A DNA stretch of 64,000 nt. Origin: Nostoc sp. KVJ3. GTDB taxonomy: Bacteria > Cyanobacteriota > Cyanobacteriia > Cyanobacteriales > Nostocaceae. Positions 19,242-28,545 of this stretch are shown here, piece by piece. The position numbers were made by a program, and so were the translations under genes. Positions within the stretch are counted from its first letter, which is position 1, and the number at the start of each line of letters is the position of its first letter. The stretch lies in contig NZ_WWFG01000010.1 of the NCBI RefSeq assembly GCF_026127265.1, positions 1 to 64,000 of the forward strand, in the 5' to 3' direction. The notes beneath the pieces are model-generated. The model was not told where the DNA came from. It made no database searches and worked only from the letters and a program-made list of their open reading frames with translations.

Positions 19242-22200
19242 CTAGCCAGCCCCCTCCATAGGCAACACTTCTTCCAAGAGCCATTCATAAAATTCAGGAA
19301 CAAGAGATTCCACAAGTCGCAGTTCATTTGCTGCGATCGCTTCAAGTTCCAGCACCGTTTCCCAGCGCAAATCACTCTGCCATCGCTTGAGAATGCCTTT
19401 AATTGCCTCAACTCCACGAGAAATGCCAGAGCGAAGTATTTCTACGCAGTGGAGTAAGGTAGTGCGAGCAGTTGGGGGCGGTTCAGAATTGGTAGTATCC
19501 TCCCCCTGGCAATGGGAGTTCCCTATAGCATCAAGGGGGGGTGTGGATACGGGCTGCTGATTGGGGTTTACATTATACGCAGCAGGGGTTTGAGCAGCAT
19601 AATAGGTTCGATTTTCTTTTTGATTACGCTTTTCCACGCGATGAGCAATTACATGCATTGCAAATTCCAATTCCTCTTTAGATAAAGAGAAAAGTTTCAC
19701 CTGTTGACCCCGTTTACCTTGCTTACGGAAAGTTAACTTTAACCCCAGCTGCTCAACTAAAGTGCCCAGCAACCAAATAGGTTTACAGTCACTGGGAATA
19801 GTAAACCCAAGAATTGCTTTGACGTGAGCAGCACAATTTTTGGCGATCGCCGTCATCTTGAGTAAGGTGGAATCGTCGGCAGTAACTTCATCACCCTTCA
19901 TTAAAGAAGTGAGAATTTGATGCAGTCCCAGGTTAAATCTAGCAAGCCACCGTGCGGAGTAATTACCCCAGTCGATGCACAAAGGTAGATTGTCGCGTTC
20001 GGTGCGGTCTTTTTGGGTGACAATTGTTGGTGGCGTAGGATAACTTTGCCCAGTTTTGGGGTCAGTAAACGATTCTTCGGGTGGGGCTAAAATGGCTTCA
20101 AGTCCAGCAATTGCCCTAATTAAGCGACCACCTTTATCCATTTCTACGAGTGATTCGGTTACTTCGATGCCGTAAGAATCAGAAATGCGGAACTTTTCAC
20201 ATTCAAAAATTTCATTAGGGTCAAGGTAATCTTTGCTCTGACGGGCACGGTACTCGCTCAAAGTAATATTCTTAGCCCTGGCAACAGCCGAATTGTGGGC
20301 ACTATCCAAAGCTTGTGCTGCTGCTTTAAGACTTTCAAGAGATTGAGGATCTGAATCACTGCCCACATATATAAATGTATTGCCCATTTCGGTGAGCAGC
20401 GATCGCAAATCATCACGCAGATTATTGAGAGAATAGTGGCGGTTAGCCATAATTTGGCAGTAAGCCTCAAGCGCCCAATCTTTCTCTGCGCCCCGCTTGC
20501 CTGTTTGACGGTCAATCCGCAACAGAAAAGCGGTCATTTCATTGGTTTGGAGCAAGCGCTCTTTAATCTTGGATGCGTTTGTATCCTTGTAACCAAAGGG
20601 AGGACGCGGGGCCACCCAAATATGAAACGGGACTTTTGGACGATAACGGTAAAGCTGTTGGGCGCATTCAGTAGCAGTTTGGGAAACGCCGTGAAACACA
20701 CCGAACACTAAATCAAAATGATACTCAGAAATATCGACACCAGTACCGAGACTGGGAGAGGCGAACAAGGCATCAAAGTTTTTGACAGCGTTGGTGATAT
20801 CTTTGATGAAAGCGACATTCTCATCACTGCCAGAATTGTCAGAGTGAACCGACCAAATGCGGTATGAAGTCCTACGGGCTGGGCAAGGGGTAAGGGGTAA
20901 GGGGGAAAGGGCGGAGGAGGAATCTGTTAATTCTTCCTTTTCCCCTTCCCCTTTAACATGCACCCCGCCAAGTTCACTTGGCGAACTACTAGATTCTTCG
21001 TACTTGATAGTAAAGGATTTGTCGAGTTTTTTGATAAAACGCTTACTGTCACTTGCAACCATGACTTTCTCACCAAGCATCAGCGCTGCCGAGATTTGGG
21101 CGACTATGGCGCTCTCATTATCTCCCTCGTACCAGTAAATTGTGCGTGAACCGTTTCGCCACTCGTTTTTAATGATGTAAGGTACTTCACCTTTTGGTCG
21201 CATTGCAAGAAAGAAATTCACAGTCAGGTCATCCATGTGTGCATCAGCGATGACGACCAGTGGCGCGTTATATACTATATATTCCAGTACTTCAAGTATT
21301 GCTGCACGGTGCTGTTTGCAAGTATTACTGTGTAGTAAGTGGGTGAGGTATTGGCAGGCTTCATCTATAAATATGCAGCCGTAGGTGAGAGACTGAGTAT
21401 TCAGCTTATGCAGGCTGTCAATAGTAATACTAAGGGCTGGGGCCTGGGCTAAACCTGTGTAACCCAAGTCTGAATACATCGCCGTCTGCAAGCGTTCGGC
21501 AAGATTTTTCAACAAGTTAACCCGATGTCCATTGTTGAGGAACCGCGCGTCGGGGTTTTGGTCACGCCACCAGCGCATAAGTTCAGTTTTCCCTGTACCC
21601 ATGTCGCTCCACAGTACAACCAGTCCAATTTCAGGAAAACGGAAAGACTTTTTGGGATTTTGGGTACTGGGTTTGTGGTCAGGGCAGTCAGAAATTATTA
21701 ACTCTTGTTTTCCTTCTCCCTCTTTACAGCTTGTAGAGCTAACACTTGGGGTAAACAATTTTTCTTCTGCGATATCATAAAGTGGCGGGACAGATGAACA
21801 TTTTTCCTCCAGATCCGGAATGCAGAGTGCTTGGGTCAAATATTTAATATTGACTGTGACATCTGGTTTATATTTACTTAGTCCCCATTTTTTCGCCCGA
21901 TACGAGCGCTGGTAATCGGCAAGTGATTTGGCATCGTCTATAATTGCAGTTAGTAGTGCATTGGCATCTTCACTGCGACTAACTACAAAATCATCAACGC
22001 CTTTTTCTGGCCCCGGCAGTAATGCAACTTCACAAAAGCAACCTGCCGATTCGATTGCTTTTGCAGTGCGAACAGTGGCTTGAAACACCGACCACCTGGT
22101 TTTAGAAGAAGTTTCGTAGTCGAATAAAATAATGAACTTGCGTCCCGCCTGAGCCATCGGTACTAAGTCAGGATGCAATCGTTCATCAAAATCCCGTCTT

Positions 22201-22814
22201 CCGACCCGCCCGTTCCAAATTCCCGGAAGTGCGATCGCTACAAACCCCAGACTCAGCAAGCAAGCGGCTTTCTTCTCCCCTTCGCATAAGATAATCGGAA
22301 TCTCTGGGTGTTGCTTTATCCACTCCCAAAATATTAGTGGATTGAGTTGATCCAGCAAGCGTAGCGCCAAAAGTGAATGATAGCGCTTAATTAAATAACG
22401 CTTTGCAACTTTGTCCCAGATGGGGTTAGCGACATCGAAGTAGGTAACACGGTTGGGAGTTTTGGGGGGTGACTCGTATTTGACGGGTTTACCTTTTTGC
22501 CAATCAATGCGAGGAAAGTTGGGCTTGATCCTTCCCCACTCCATTGGTTGCCAGTTTTTAAAGGGGTCAAGTGATTGAATCCAGGTTCCCCCCAGCAATA
22601 GATGCTGATACATTTTGATGTATGTATCCGTGGCTCGACCTGCATTTTTTCGAGGGATTTTGTTGGAGATAAACAGGTAGTCATAAATTGTTTCTCCCTC
22701 GATGTGGAAGAAGTTGCGCTCAATCAATGCAGGATGAATGGCGCTGCCCACCGTCAACTCGTGATACTCGGCGGCGGTGAGATGATTGGGGTATTCAGTT
22801 GTCGCTGCATTCAT
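19242..22814 (-). CDS. CyRepA1-like plasmid replication protein (DUF3854 plus helicase)
   Basis: This 1190-aa protein has an N-terminal DUF3854/Toprim-like region (IPIILCEGEKKAACLL near 175; KFIILFDYE near 225). A helicase domain follows with Walker A WSDMGTGKTELMRWW near 405 and Walker B CIFIDEACQYL near 485, then VVIADAHMDD and a second RecA-like half (FDALFASPSLGTGVDIS). This arrangement is the one known for cyanobacterial plasmid initiators of the CyRepA1 group. The C-terminal 300 residues are helical and may bind the origin. The ATG at 22814 is chosen because GGGGAG precedes it and because it overlaps the leader ORF stop in ATGA. It argues that the window is a plasmid. Copy number is probably controlled through the leader. 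Confidence 0.8.
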   Translation of the reverse strand: MNAATTEYPNHLTAAEYHELTVGSAIHPALIERNFFHIEGETIYDYLFISNKIPRKNAGRATDTYIKMYQHLLLGGTWIQSLDPFKNWQPMEWGRIKPNFPRIDWQKGKPVKYESPPKTPNRVTYFDVANPIWDKVAKRYLIKRYHSLLALRLLDQLNPLIFWEWIKQHPEIPIILCEGEKKAACLLSLGFVAIALPGIWNGRVGRRDFDERLHPDLVPMAQAGRKFIILFDYETSSKTRWSVFQATVRTAKAIESAGCFCEVALLPGPEKGVDDFVVSRSEDANALLTAIIDDAKSLADYQRSYRAKKWGLSKYKPDVTVNIKYLTQALCIPDLEEKCSSVPPLYDIAEEKLFTPSVSSTSCKEGEGKQELIISDCPDHKPSTQNPKKSFRFPEIGLVVLWSDMGTGKTELMRWWRDQNPDARFLNNGHRVNLLKNLAERLQTAMYSDLGYTGLAQAPALSITIDSLHKLNTQSLTYGCIFIDEACQYLTHLLHSNTCKQHRAAILEVLEYIVYNAPLVVIADAHMDDLTVNFFLAMRPKGEVPYIIKNEWRNGSRTIYWYEGDNESAIVAQISAALMLGEKVMVASDSKRFIKKLDKSFTIKYEESSSSPSELGGVHVKGEGEKEELTDSSSALSPLPLTPCPARRTSYRIWSVHSDNSGSDENVAFIKDITNAVKNFDALFASPSLGTGVDISEYHFDLVFGVFHGVSQTATECAQQLYRYRPKVPFHIWVAPRPPFGYKDTNASKIKERLLQTNEMTAFLLRIDRQTGKRGAEKDWALEAYCQIMANRHYSLNNLRDDLRSLLTEMGNTFIYVGSDSDPQSLESLKAAAQALDSAHNSAVARAKNITLSEYRARQSKDYLDPNEIFECEKFRISDSYGIEVTESLVEMDKGGRLIRAIAGLEAILAPPEESFTDPKTGQSYPTPPTIVTQKDRTERDNLPLCIDWGNYSARWLARFNLGLHQILTSLMKGDEVTADDSTLLKMTAIAKNCAAHVKAILGFTIPSDCKPIWLLGTLVEQLGLKLTFRKQGKRGQQVKLFSLSKEELEFAMHVIAHRVEKRNQKENRTYYAAQTPAAYNVNPNQQPVSTPPLDAIGNSHCQGEDTTNSEPPPTARTTLLHCVEILRSGISRGVEAIKGILKRWQSDLRWETVLELEAIAANELRLVESLVPEFYEWLLEEVLPMEGAG

Positions 22815-23089
22815 CGGTTCTCCCCTTGGAATTCCTTGGAGAGAACTACGTTTACGAGCAAGAATTGCCAGTAAAATCCTGTGTCGCAATCACCTGCAAC
22901 AGTTACTCGAGTAATGTTTCTGTCGCTATCATCTAAACACAGCCAATTTGAAAGCTGTGGAACTTTAGCTTTTGCAAGGATATTCTTAAAACTACCTGAC
23001 ACCACAGCATAAAGTTGAGGTGCGAACACTGCAATACATGATCCCACGCGCTCAACTACTGAGCTATTGGGAGTTTTGTTATTTAACAC
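22811..23089 (-). CDS. 92-aa leader ORF translationally coupled to the replication gene
   Basis: The ORF starts at 23089 and its TGA overlaps the replication protein's ATG by four bases, with GGGGAG just upstream inside the leader's end (FQGENR). The peptide (VGSCIAVFAPQLYAVVSG; LSNWLCLDDSDRNITRVTV) matches no family I recognise. The overlap is the classical arrangement for coupling translation of a Rep protein to a leader, which is one way plasmids set copy number. The coding status is supported mainly by the coupling geometry. Confidence 0.45.
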   Translation of the reverse strand: MLNNKTPNSSVVERVGSCIAVFAPQLYAVVSGSFKNILAKAKVPQLSNWLCLDDSDRNITRVTVAGDCDTGFYWQFLLVNVVLSKEFQGENR

Positions 23090-23240
23090 GGTTATTCCCC
23101 TGATTACTTGATTTTCAAGCTTCAGAGGGGGTTATTCACGCTGCTAATATTCTTTGCTCCAAAATCCGGGTTTTATCTTCATTAAACTTTACATTTAACT
23201 AATTTAAGGAATTTCGACAGCCAAAACATACTGCAAGAAA

Positions 23241-23269
23241 TAGACTTTCTAAGCAGTATATCCTATAAT
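23241..23269 (+). promoter_or_regulatory. Promoter-like sequence upstream of the rep leader, pointing away from it
   Basis: TAGACT at 23241 and TATAAT at 23264 are spaced 17 bp apart, reading on the plus strand. No plus-strand gene begins until 24208, so a transcript from here would be non-coding and would end near the hairpin at 23396-23433. It would lie opposite any long 5' leader of the rep mRNA. Confidence 0.35.
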
Positions 23270-23395
23270 AGATATCGCAGCGTGGTAAAAACTCTCGGAC
23301 AAATTTAGTAGTCGTCTCTGTCGCCAAACTTCAACGTCTACTTATTTTGTTCCTTCGAGATCAACCCCGCTCTGAGGTTATATGCAATTTAAACC

Positions 23396-23433
23396 ACGGA
23401 CAAAGCGCTACTCCTTAGTGGCGCTTTGTCCGT
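23396..23433. terminator. Perfect 13-bp stem-loop
   Basis: ACGGACAAAGCGC and GCGCTTTGTCCGT are perfect inverted arms around a 12-base loop. No T-run follows on either side, so it is terminator-like but not a canonical intrinsic terminator. It may instead be a protein-binding or origin hairpin. Confidence 0.45.
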
Positions 23434-24207
23434 TAAATGTGGGTATTGTCATAAATTCTTTACCTCCATACCTACCTTCAATTAGCTTGATATTGCAGAA
23501 ATTCTACCCATCTTGGATCTAGTGTTATCCTAATTTTTAATTTAAGCCTCCTCATCTCTGTATGTAATTACTAGGTTTAATAGTAGCTTTGGCTCAAACT
23601 ACTTTAACTATCATCTATGCCAAGCTTCAGAGTAAGCATCATAAGTGCCGACTCTTTTGATATAAGCTCATCTTTCGTTTATTAACGGAGTCAACTAGCG
23701 ATTATAGATACTCACTGAGGGTGGTTCCTGGCTGCTAGCCTTGGTTATTTTTCACGAATATGAACTAGATGTAACTGTAACTTGAGATAGCGTAATACTA
23801 CTTTTTGCATGTAGCCATTAAATCATACACCTTAGAAAGGAAACTAGGAAGAAATAATTTTATGAATTTTTGTGAAGGAGTATAGGTTATTTTAAAAAAA
23901 GTATAGGTTAGATTTAACGTGAATAGATTACAGTATAGATAAATACTTGTGCCAATTTACGAGGGTGAGTTAATGATGTTTCATTATATAACTCCCCGTT
24001 ATCTGAGGTTTAGCAAAAACAATCAGCCCTAAAAATTCCTTTAAAGTTTCCCACAAGGTTTTTTTACGTGTTGCTTTTAATATCAAGGTTTTGACAGTCC
24101 AACTACCTTTTAAGCTAAACACTTATGCATCTAGAATTTTGCCAATTTTTGTAGGCTCTTATTTTTGGTAAAGGTATTGATAAATTAAAGTAAATTTACT
24201 GTTCGAT

Positions 24208-25638
24208 ATGGATTCATATAAAAATTTAGACATAGAGAAAATAATTGAAGGTCTAGATGGACAAGTGTTTGAGTCTACTGGTAAGCATTTGTCAAAAGCT
24301 GAAATCGCTATTATAAAAGGGGCTTGGAATGGTCAAGATTATCAAGAGATAGCAGCTAATTCAGGGTATAATATGCATTATTTGCGGACAGCAGTAGGCC
24401 CAAACTTATGGACAATGCTTTCTGAAGTTATTGGTGATGGAGTACAAATAAAAAAAGCAACTGTGAAAAATGTTTTGCTTGAAATAGTAAAAAAAGATTA
24501 TCTTAATAAAAACGATAGTTTAATAGGTAAGACTAAAATTTATGGAGAGTTGCCTAAAATAAATTTGTTTTATGGGCGAGAAAAAGAAATTAATTATTTA
24601 AAAAACCAAATTAAGCTTTTTAAGCATCATTGTGTATATTTGTTTGGATCTGCGGGTACTGGAAAAACTTTTGTTGCTACCAAAATAGTTGAAGAATTAC
24701 TTTTAGAGGAACCAAATTCATACGATTGTGTCATCTGGAAAAGTATCAATTATGGTTCTTCACTTGAGGATGTTTTAGATGAAATAATTAAAGTACTAAA
24801 TTTAAAAATAGAAAATAAATCTAGGGAATTTAAACTTGGTTTGATATTAGATCAATTAAAAATATATCGCTGTTTACTAATATTAGATGGGCTGGAAAGT
24901 TTAGCACAAATAGAGGTATTTGAGAAAAAAATAGAGTGTGGAAATTTATTTCGTCGTCTTATAGAAGAGCAGCATCAAAGCTGCATAATAGTGACGAGTC
25001 AGTTACCTTTAGATCAAATTGCTTACACGGCTACAACTCTCCTACCAGCATACGTGCAGATACAAGGTTTAGAAGAAAATGCAGCAATGCAAATATTACG
25101 TAAAAAAGATTTGAAAGGAGAAAAGGAATGTAAAAAACTGATTAAAATTTACCGTGCAAATCCATCACTTTTAGAATTAGTTGCCAACCGGATAAATAAA
25201 TTTTTTGGAGGGGATATAAGCAAATTTTTGGATTATAAGACTACTTTGATTAGCGAAAATATTTTGAAGATGTTAAATCAACAATTTGGAGAAAATGGAC
25301 TTTTAAATGATATTCAAAAACAAATTATGCTTTGTTTAGCAGAACATACATCAGAAGAACTACCTCCATTGAAGTTTTCAGATGTAATTAATATTATCAG
25401 GGGAAAAAATAATTGTGAAATTTCAATTTCTAATATGATGGATGCTATAGAGGTTTTAGAACAGCGTTGTTTAATTGAAATAAATCAGAAATCTGCTAAA
25501 GATGAAGTTTCTTATAGTTTAGAACCAGCTATTAGAAAGTATATTTTAGTCGATCCATTAAGTTTAATCTATAAAAATTTTAATAGTTCAAATAACAAAC
25601 TTAATGGCTTAAAAGCAAGTAATCATATTCAGGAGTAA
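24208..25638 (+). CDS. vMAP-type HTH plus NB-ARC ATPase (STAND signalling protein)
   Basis: In this 476-aa protein residues about 25-95 match the HTH domain found at the N-terminus of vWA-MoxR-associated proteins (LSKAEIAIIKGAWNGQDYQE; LWTMLSEVIGDGV). An NB-ARC ATPase follows, with Walker A YLFGSAGTGKTFVA near 150, Walker B RCLLILDGLESLA near 230 and the sensor region IIVTSQLP near 265. A winged-helix end comes last. There are no C-terminal repeats, unlike many STAND proteins. Such ATPases act as nucleotide-driven switches in signalling or conflict systems. It is two bases from the kinase gene, so they form an operon. Codon use is more AT-rich than the conjugation genes. Confidence 0.75.
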   Translation: MDSYKNLDIEKIIEGLDGQVFESTGKHLSKAEIAIIKGAWNGQDYQEIAANSGYNMHYLRTAVGPNLWTMLSEVIGDGVQIKKATVKNVLLEIVKKDYLNKNDSLIGKTKIYGELPKINLFYGREKEINYLKNQIKLFKHHCVYLFGSAGTGKTFVATKIVEELLLEEPNSYDCVIWKSINYGSSLEDVLDEIIKVLNLKIENKSREFKLGLILDQLKIYRCLLILDGLESLAQIEVFEKKIECGNLFRRLIEEQHQSCIIVTSQLPLDQIAYTATTLLPAYVQIQGLEENAAMQILRKKDLKGEKECKKLIKIYRANPSLLELVANRINKFFGGDISKFLDYKTTLISENILKMLNQQFGENGLLNDIQKQIMLCLAEHTSEELPPLKFSDVINIIRGKNNCEISISNMMDAIEVLEQRCLIEINQKSAKDEVSYSLEPAIRKYILVDPLSLIYKNFNSSNNKLNGLKASNHIQE

Positions 25639-25640
25639 AA

Positions 25641-27497
25641 GTGGTTTACTGCATAAATCACCTTTGTAATCAGCGCCATAACCCTGATGATATTGGAAAC
25701 TGTTTAGCCTGCGGAACTCCTTTGCTAATAAATGAGCGTATCCGCTTGCTACACCCATTACGCCCTTTAGAAAAAGATATAGATAGCTATACGGATGTTT
25801 TCGAGGTTGAAGATATTGAGCCAAAATGGGGAACAAAACCTCGAACAAGAGTTATGAAAGTATTAAGGTGGAATGAACCTAAATACGTTGAGCTAGTGCG
25901 ACGAGAAGTACAAGCATTAATCAACTTATCTCATCCGGGAATTCCTCAAGCTGCTAGTAGTGATTACTTTACTTTTACATTACCAAAGGAACCACGCCTA
26001 GAATTGCATTGCTTAGTAATGGAGAAGATGGAAGGAGAGAATTTACAACAGTGGTTAGAAACGAATGGCAAAATTTCTCAAAATGTAGCACTAGAATGGA
26101 TGTTGCAATTGCTGGACATTCTTGATCATGTACACAAGATAGGATATTTCCATAGAGATATTAAACCAACAAATATTATTTATCAACCAACTGGTAATCT
26201 GGCACTTGTTGACTTTGGTACTGTAAGGAAAATTACTAGAACTTACTTAGCGAAAGTGGGGTCTAGCGGAAAAGATAGCATAACAGGAGGAGGAGGAAGT
26301 GGATATGAGGTAACAGCAGTTTGTTCGATTGGGTTCTCTGCACCTGAACAAATGGATGGTCGAGCGTTACCGCAATCTGACTTCTATGCGTTGGGACGAA
26401 CTATCGTCAATTTGGTTACTGGCGTAGCAATGTTGCAGTTACCAACAGAAGATAGGACAGGAAAGCTAATCTGGAGAGATAAAGCACCGCAGATTGATAA
26501 GCCTGTAGCAGATTTAATCGATGAAATGATACATCCTTTTCCAGGGTTTCGACCACAAACTACAGAAATAATAACTGAACGAATACAAAAACTTCCTTGG
26601 GAAAGTAAAGTCCATCATTTTCTCAAGTCTAAAGTTTTTAAGATTGGAAGATTTGTAGCAGGTGCATTAATAATTTTTGTCATAGGCAAGTTATCTGCAC
26701 CTAGTGTAGCTAATTATTTAGTTGTTCAAGGAGAGAAATCAGAAACAAGGAATGATTATCAAAGCGCAGAAAGTTTTTTTGTTTGGGCAATCCAAACTAA
26801 TCATTCAACTAAACAGGATATATCTAAGTATTATTTGAATAAAGCTTCTCGGCTCATGCTAATAGGTAATCTTAGCGCGGCTAAAAAAAATTATGAGCTT
26901 TCTATAAAATATAATAATCAAAATTTAGATGCCTACAATCTCTTAGGAATAAACTGTCAGCAAATATCAGATAATAAATGTGTAGAATATGTTTATCAAA
27001 AGTTGCTTCAATTCAACCCAAATGATTGGACAGTGCATTATAATTTAGGACGTTTTTATGATGGTCAAGGAGATTATAAATTAGCAGAAAAAGAATATAG
27101 TATAGCTATTAAAAGTAGTAGTTCAGCGATGATAGCTATTAACAACTTGTCCAGACTTAAGATTAAAACGGGTAACTACAATTTAGCAATTTCTTTAGCT
27201 CAGTCAGGATTAAAAAAAAATAACGATCCATTAATACAAGCTGCATTATATAAAAATTTGGGCTGGGCAAGCTTAGAACAAAATAAAATAAGTGATGCTG
27301 AAAAATATTTACAAAAAGCACTGAGTTTAGATAATCAAAGAATAGATGCTTATTGCCTATTAGCTAAAGCGCAAGAAATATTAGGTAAAATCGATGATGC
27401 CAGAATTTCTATAGAATTCTGTTTACTTGCTAAGTCTACAGATTCAGACATTCCTATTTGGAGACAGGAATTACTAGATCGGATACTGAAAAAATGA
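25641..27497 (+). CDS. Ser/Thr protein kinase with zinc-ribbon-like N-terminus and TPR sensor domain
   Basis: The 618-aa protein starts with GTG. Residues 3-30 hold two Cys pairs (CINHLC and CLAC), like the short zinc ribbons of cyanobacterial kinases. The Hanks-type kinase domain (about 55-330) shows HRDIKPTN (catalytic loop), DFGT (metal binding) and SAPEQMDGRALPQSDFYALG. A membrane segment near 340 (FVAGALIIFVIGKL) separates it from five or more TPR-like repeats to the C-terminus. This looks like a membrane receptor kinase with an extracytoplasmic TPR sensor. The gene follows the NB-ARC ATPase by two bases, which implies joint control, and precedes a secreted-protein gene. The kinase is probably catalytically intact. 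Confidence 0.85.
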   Translation: MVYCINHLCNQRHNPDDIGNCLACGTPLLINERIRLLHPLRPLEKDIDSYTDVFEVEDIEPKWGTKPRTRVMKVLRWNEPKYVELVRREVQALINLSHPGIPQAASSDYFTFTLPKEPRLELHCLVMEKMEGENLQQWLETNGKISQNVALEWMLQLLDILDHVHKIGYFHRDIKPTNIIYQPTGNLALVDFGTVRKITRTYLAKVGSSGKDSITGGGGSGYEVTAVCSIGFSAPEQMDGRALPQSDFYALGRTIVNLVTGVAMLQLPTEDRTGKLIWRDKAPQIDKPVADLIDEMIHPFPGFRPQTTEIITERIQKLPWESKVHHFLKSKVFKIGRFVAGALIIFVIGKLSAPSVANYLVVQGEKSETRNDYQSAESFFVWAIQTNHSTKQDISKYYLNKASRLMLIGNLSAAKKNYELSIKYNNQNLDAYNLLGINCQQISDNKCVEYVYQKLLQFNPNDWTVHYNLGRFYDGQGDYKLAEKEYSIAIKSSSSAMIAINNLSRLKIKTGNYNLAISLAQSGLKKNNDPLIQAALYKNLGWASLEQNKISDAEKYLQKALSLDNQRIDAYCLLAKAQEILGKIDDARISIEFCLLAKSTDSDIPIWRQELLDRILKK

Positions 27498-27540
27498 TAA
27501 GCTAATAAAAGAGAATAGTACTAAAAATAGAGAAACTTTT

Positions 27541-28545
27541 GTGGAAATAAGTACAAAATATTGGGCATTTTTCTGCTTGACTTTTTGGATACTAAAAGAT
27601 ATACCATTGGTTGCCAGTGTACCACTAATAAGAGTTAAAAGAAGCCAAGTTCGCTGTGAGGCAATTGGCAGGATAATGGGCAGAGGCGAGAAACGCTTTG
27701 GCACTAAAAGCTTGATTTGTGAAAAAGAAAGCATAGAAGTTTTAAACGGTGGCACTATTGACTTTCTCTGTTACAGTTCTGGGAAAATTTTAAAATTATC
27801 TAGTGGTATTGTTTCAGACAAATGCCCCAAGATTGAAACCATTGATGCTAATTGCAACCCTAACAATGTCGTGGGATGCTTTCGTCCTAAAGGAGGCACA
27901 GAAGAGAGCGATGAGCCGACAATTAGTTCTCCTTACAGCACTTCAACATTGAATCCTCGACCGGAAATAACTTGGACTCCCGTTAAGGGTGCTACTTCTT
28001 ACAAAGTCAAAGTAGAAAGTTACGAGTTTGGATGGGAAAAAATTGTAAATCAAACTCGGCTTGCCTACCCAAGTGATGAAAAGGAATTTCAACCGGGGAG
28101 CATATATACAATATATGTCTTTGCTTACAAAGATGGTAATGCTTTTAGCTATGACTCAACGCCTGTTAACCTATTGTCTGTAGCTTCACAAGAAGAAATT
28201 GCACAAAATATTAAACGCATTAAAGAATTAGGACTACCACCAGATGAAACTGTTCTTGATATAGACACAATCTATGCGTCAGAAAATCTTTTAAATGAAA
28301 CAATTGAGATGCTGAAGTCACAGACGGAGACCGCAACTCCTAGCCGAAATCCAACTCTTTACAGAGTACTGGGCGATCGCTATCTGAGGGCTTGGTTGCC
28401 AAACGAAGCTAAACGCCAATACACCAAGGCTTTTGAGGTAGCGAAAAGTAGTAATAATTCAAGAGAGTTACAAAAAGCGCAAGAAGGTTTGAAGATGGTG
28501 AAATTCTACAACCAACTTCCCACCAAGAGGAATGGGGCCCAGTAG
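27541..28545 (+). CDS. Probable exported protein with Ig/FN3-like and TPR-like regions
   Basis: This 334-aa protein (GTG start) has a hydrophobic N-terminus (WAFFCLTFWILKDIPLVASV), indicating export or anchoring. A Cys-containing region follows (about 40-110, four or more Cys). Next comes an FN3-like beta domain (RPEITWTPVKGATSYKVKVE; YTIYVFAYKDGNAF), and the protein ends with helices that resemble one TPR. Proteins with this plan are common next to CHAT proteases in cyanobacteria. Its last 40 bases overlap the end of the convergent CHAT gene. It is 43 bp after the kinase gene and probably in the same transcript. A specific function is not known. Confidence 0.55.
   Translation: MEISTKYWAFFCLTFWILKDIPLVASVPLIRVKRSQVRCEAIGRIMGRGEKRFGTKSLICEKESIEVLNGGTIDFLCYSSGKILKLSSGIVSDKCPKIETIDANCNPNNVVGCFRPKGGTEESDEPTISSPYSTSTLNPRPEITWTPVKGATSYKVKVESYEFGWEKIVNQTRLAYPSDEKEFQPGSIYTIYVFAYKDGNAFSYDSTPVNLLSVASQEEIAQNIKRIKELGLPPDETVLDIDTIYASENLLNETIEMLKSQTETATPSRNPTLYRVLGDRYLRAWLPNEAKRQYTKAFEVAKSSNNSRELQKAQEGLKMVKFYNQLPTKRNGAQ

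Larger units (their letters stand above)
23090..24207. other. 1.1-kb AT-rich intergenic region, possible origin and control region
   Basis: This gap separates the leftward replication gene from the rightward ATPase gene. It contains a promoter-like TAGACT-17 bp-TATAAT pair at 23241-23269, a hairpin at 23396-23433, an ATACTGC/GCAGTAT inverted pair at 23227-23259 and GAGTTA/TAACTC at about 23966-23992. Being upstream of the rep gene and AT-rich, it is a candidate origin. No iteron array was seen. Confidence 0.35.
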
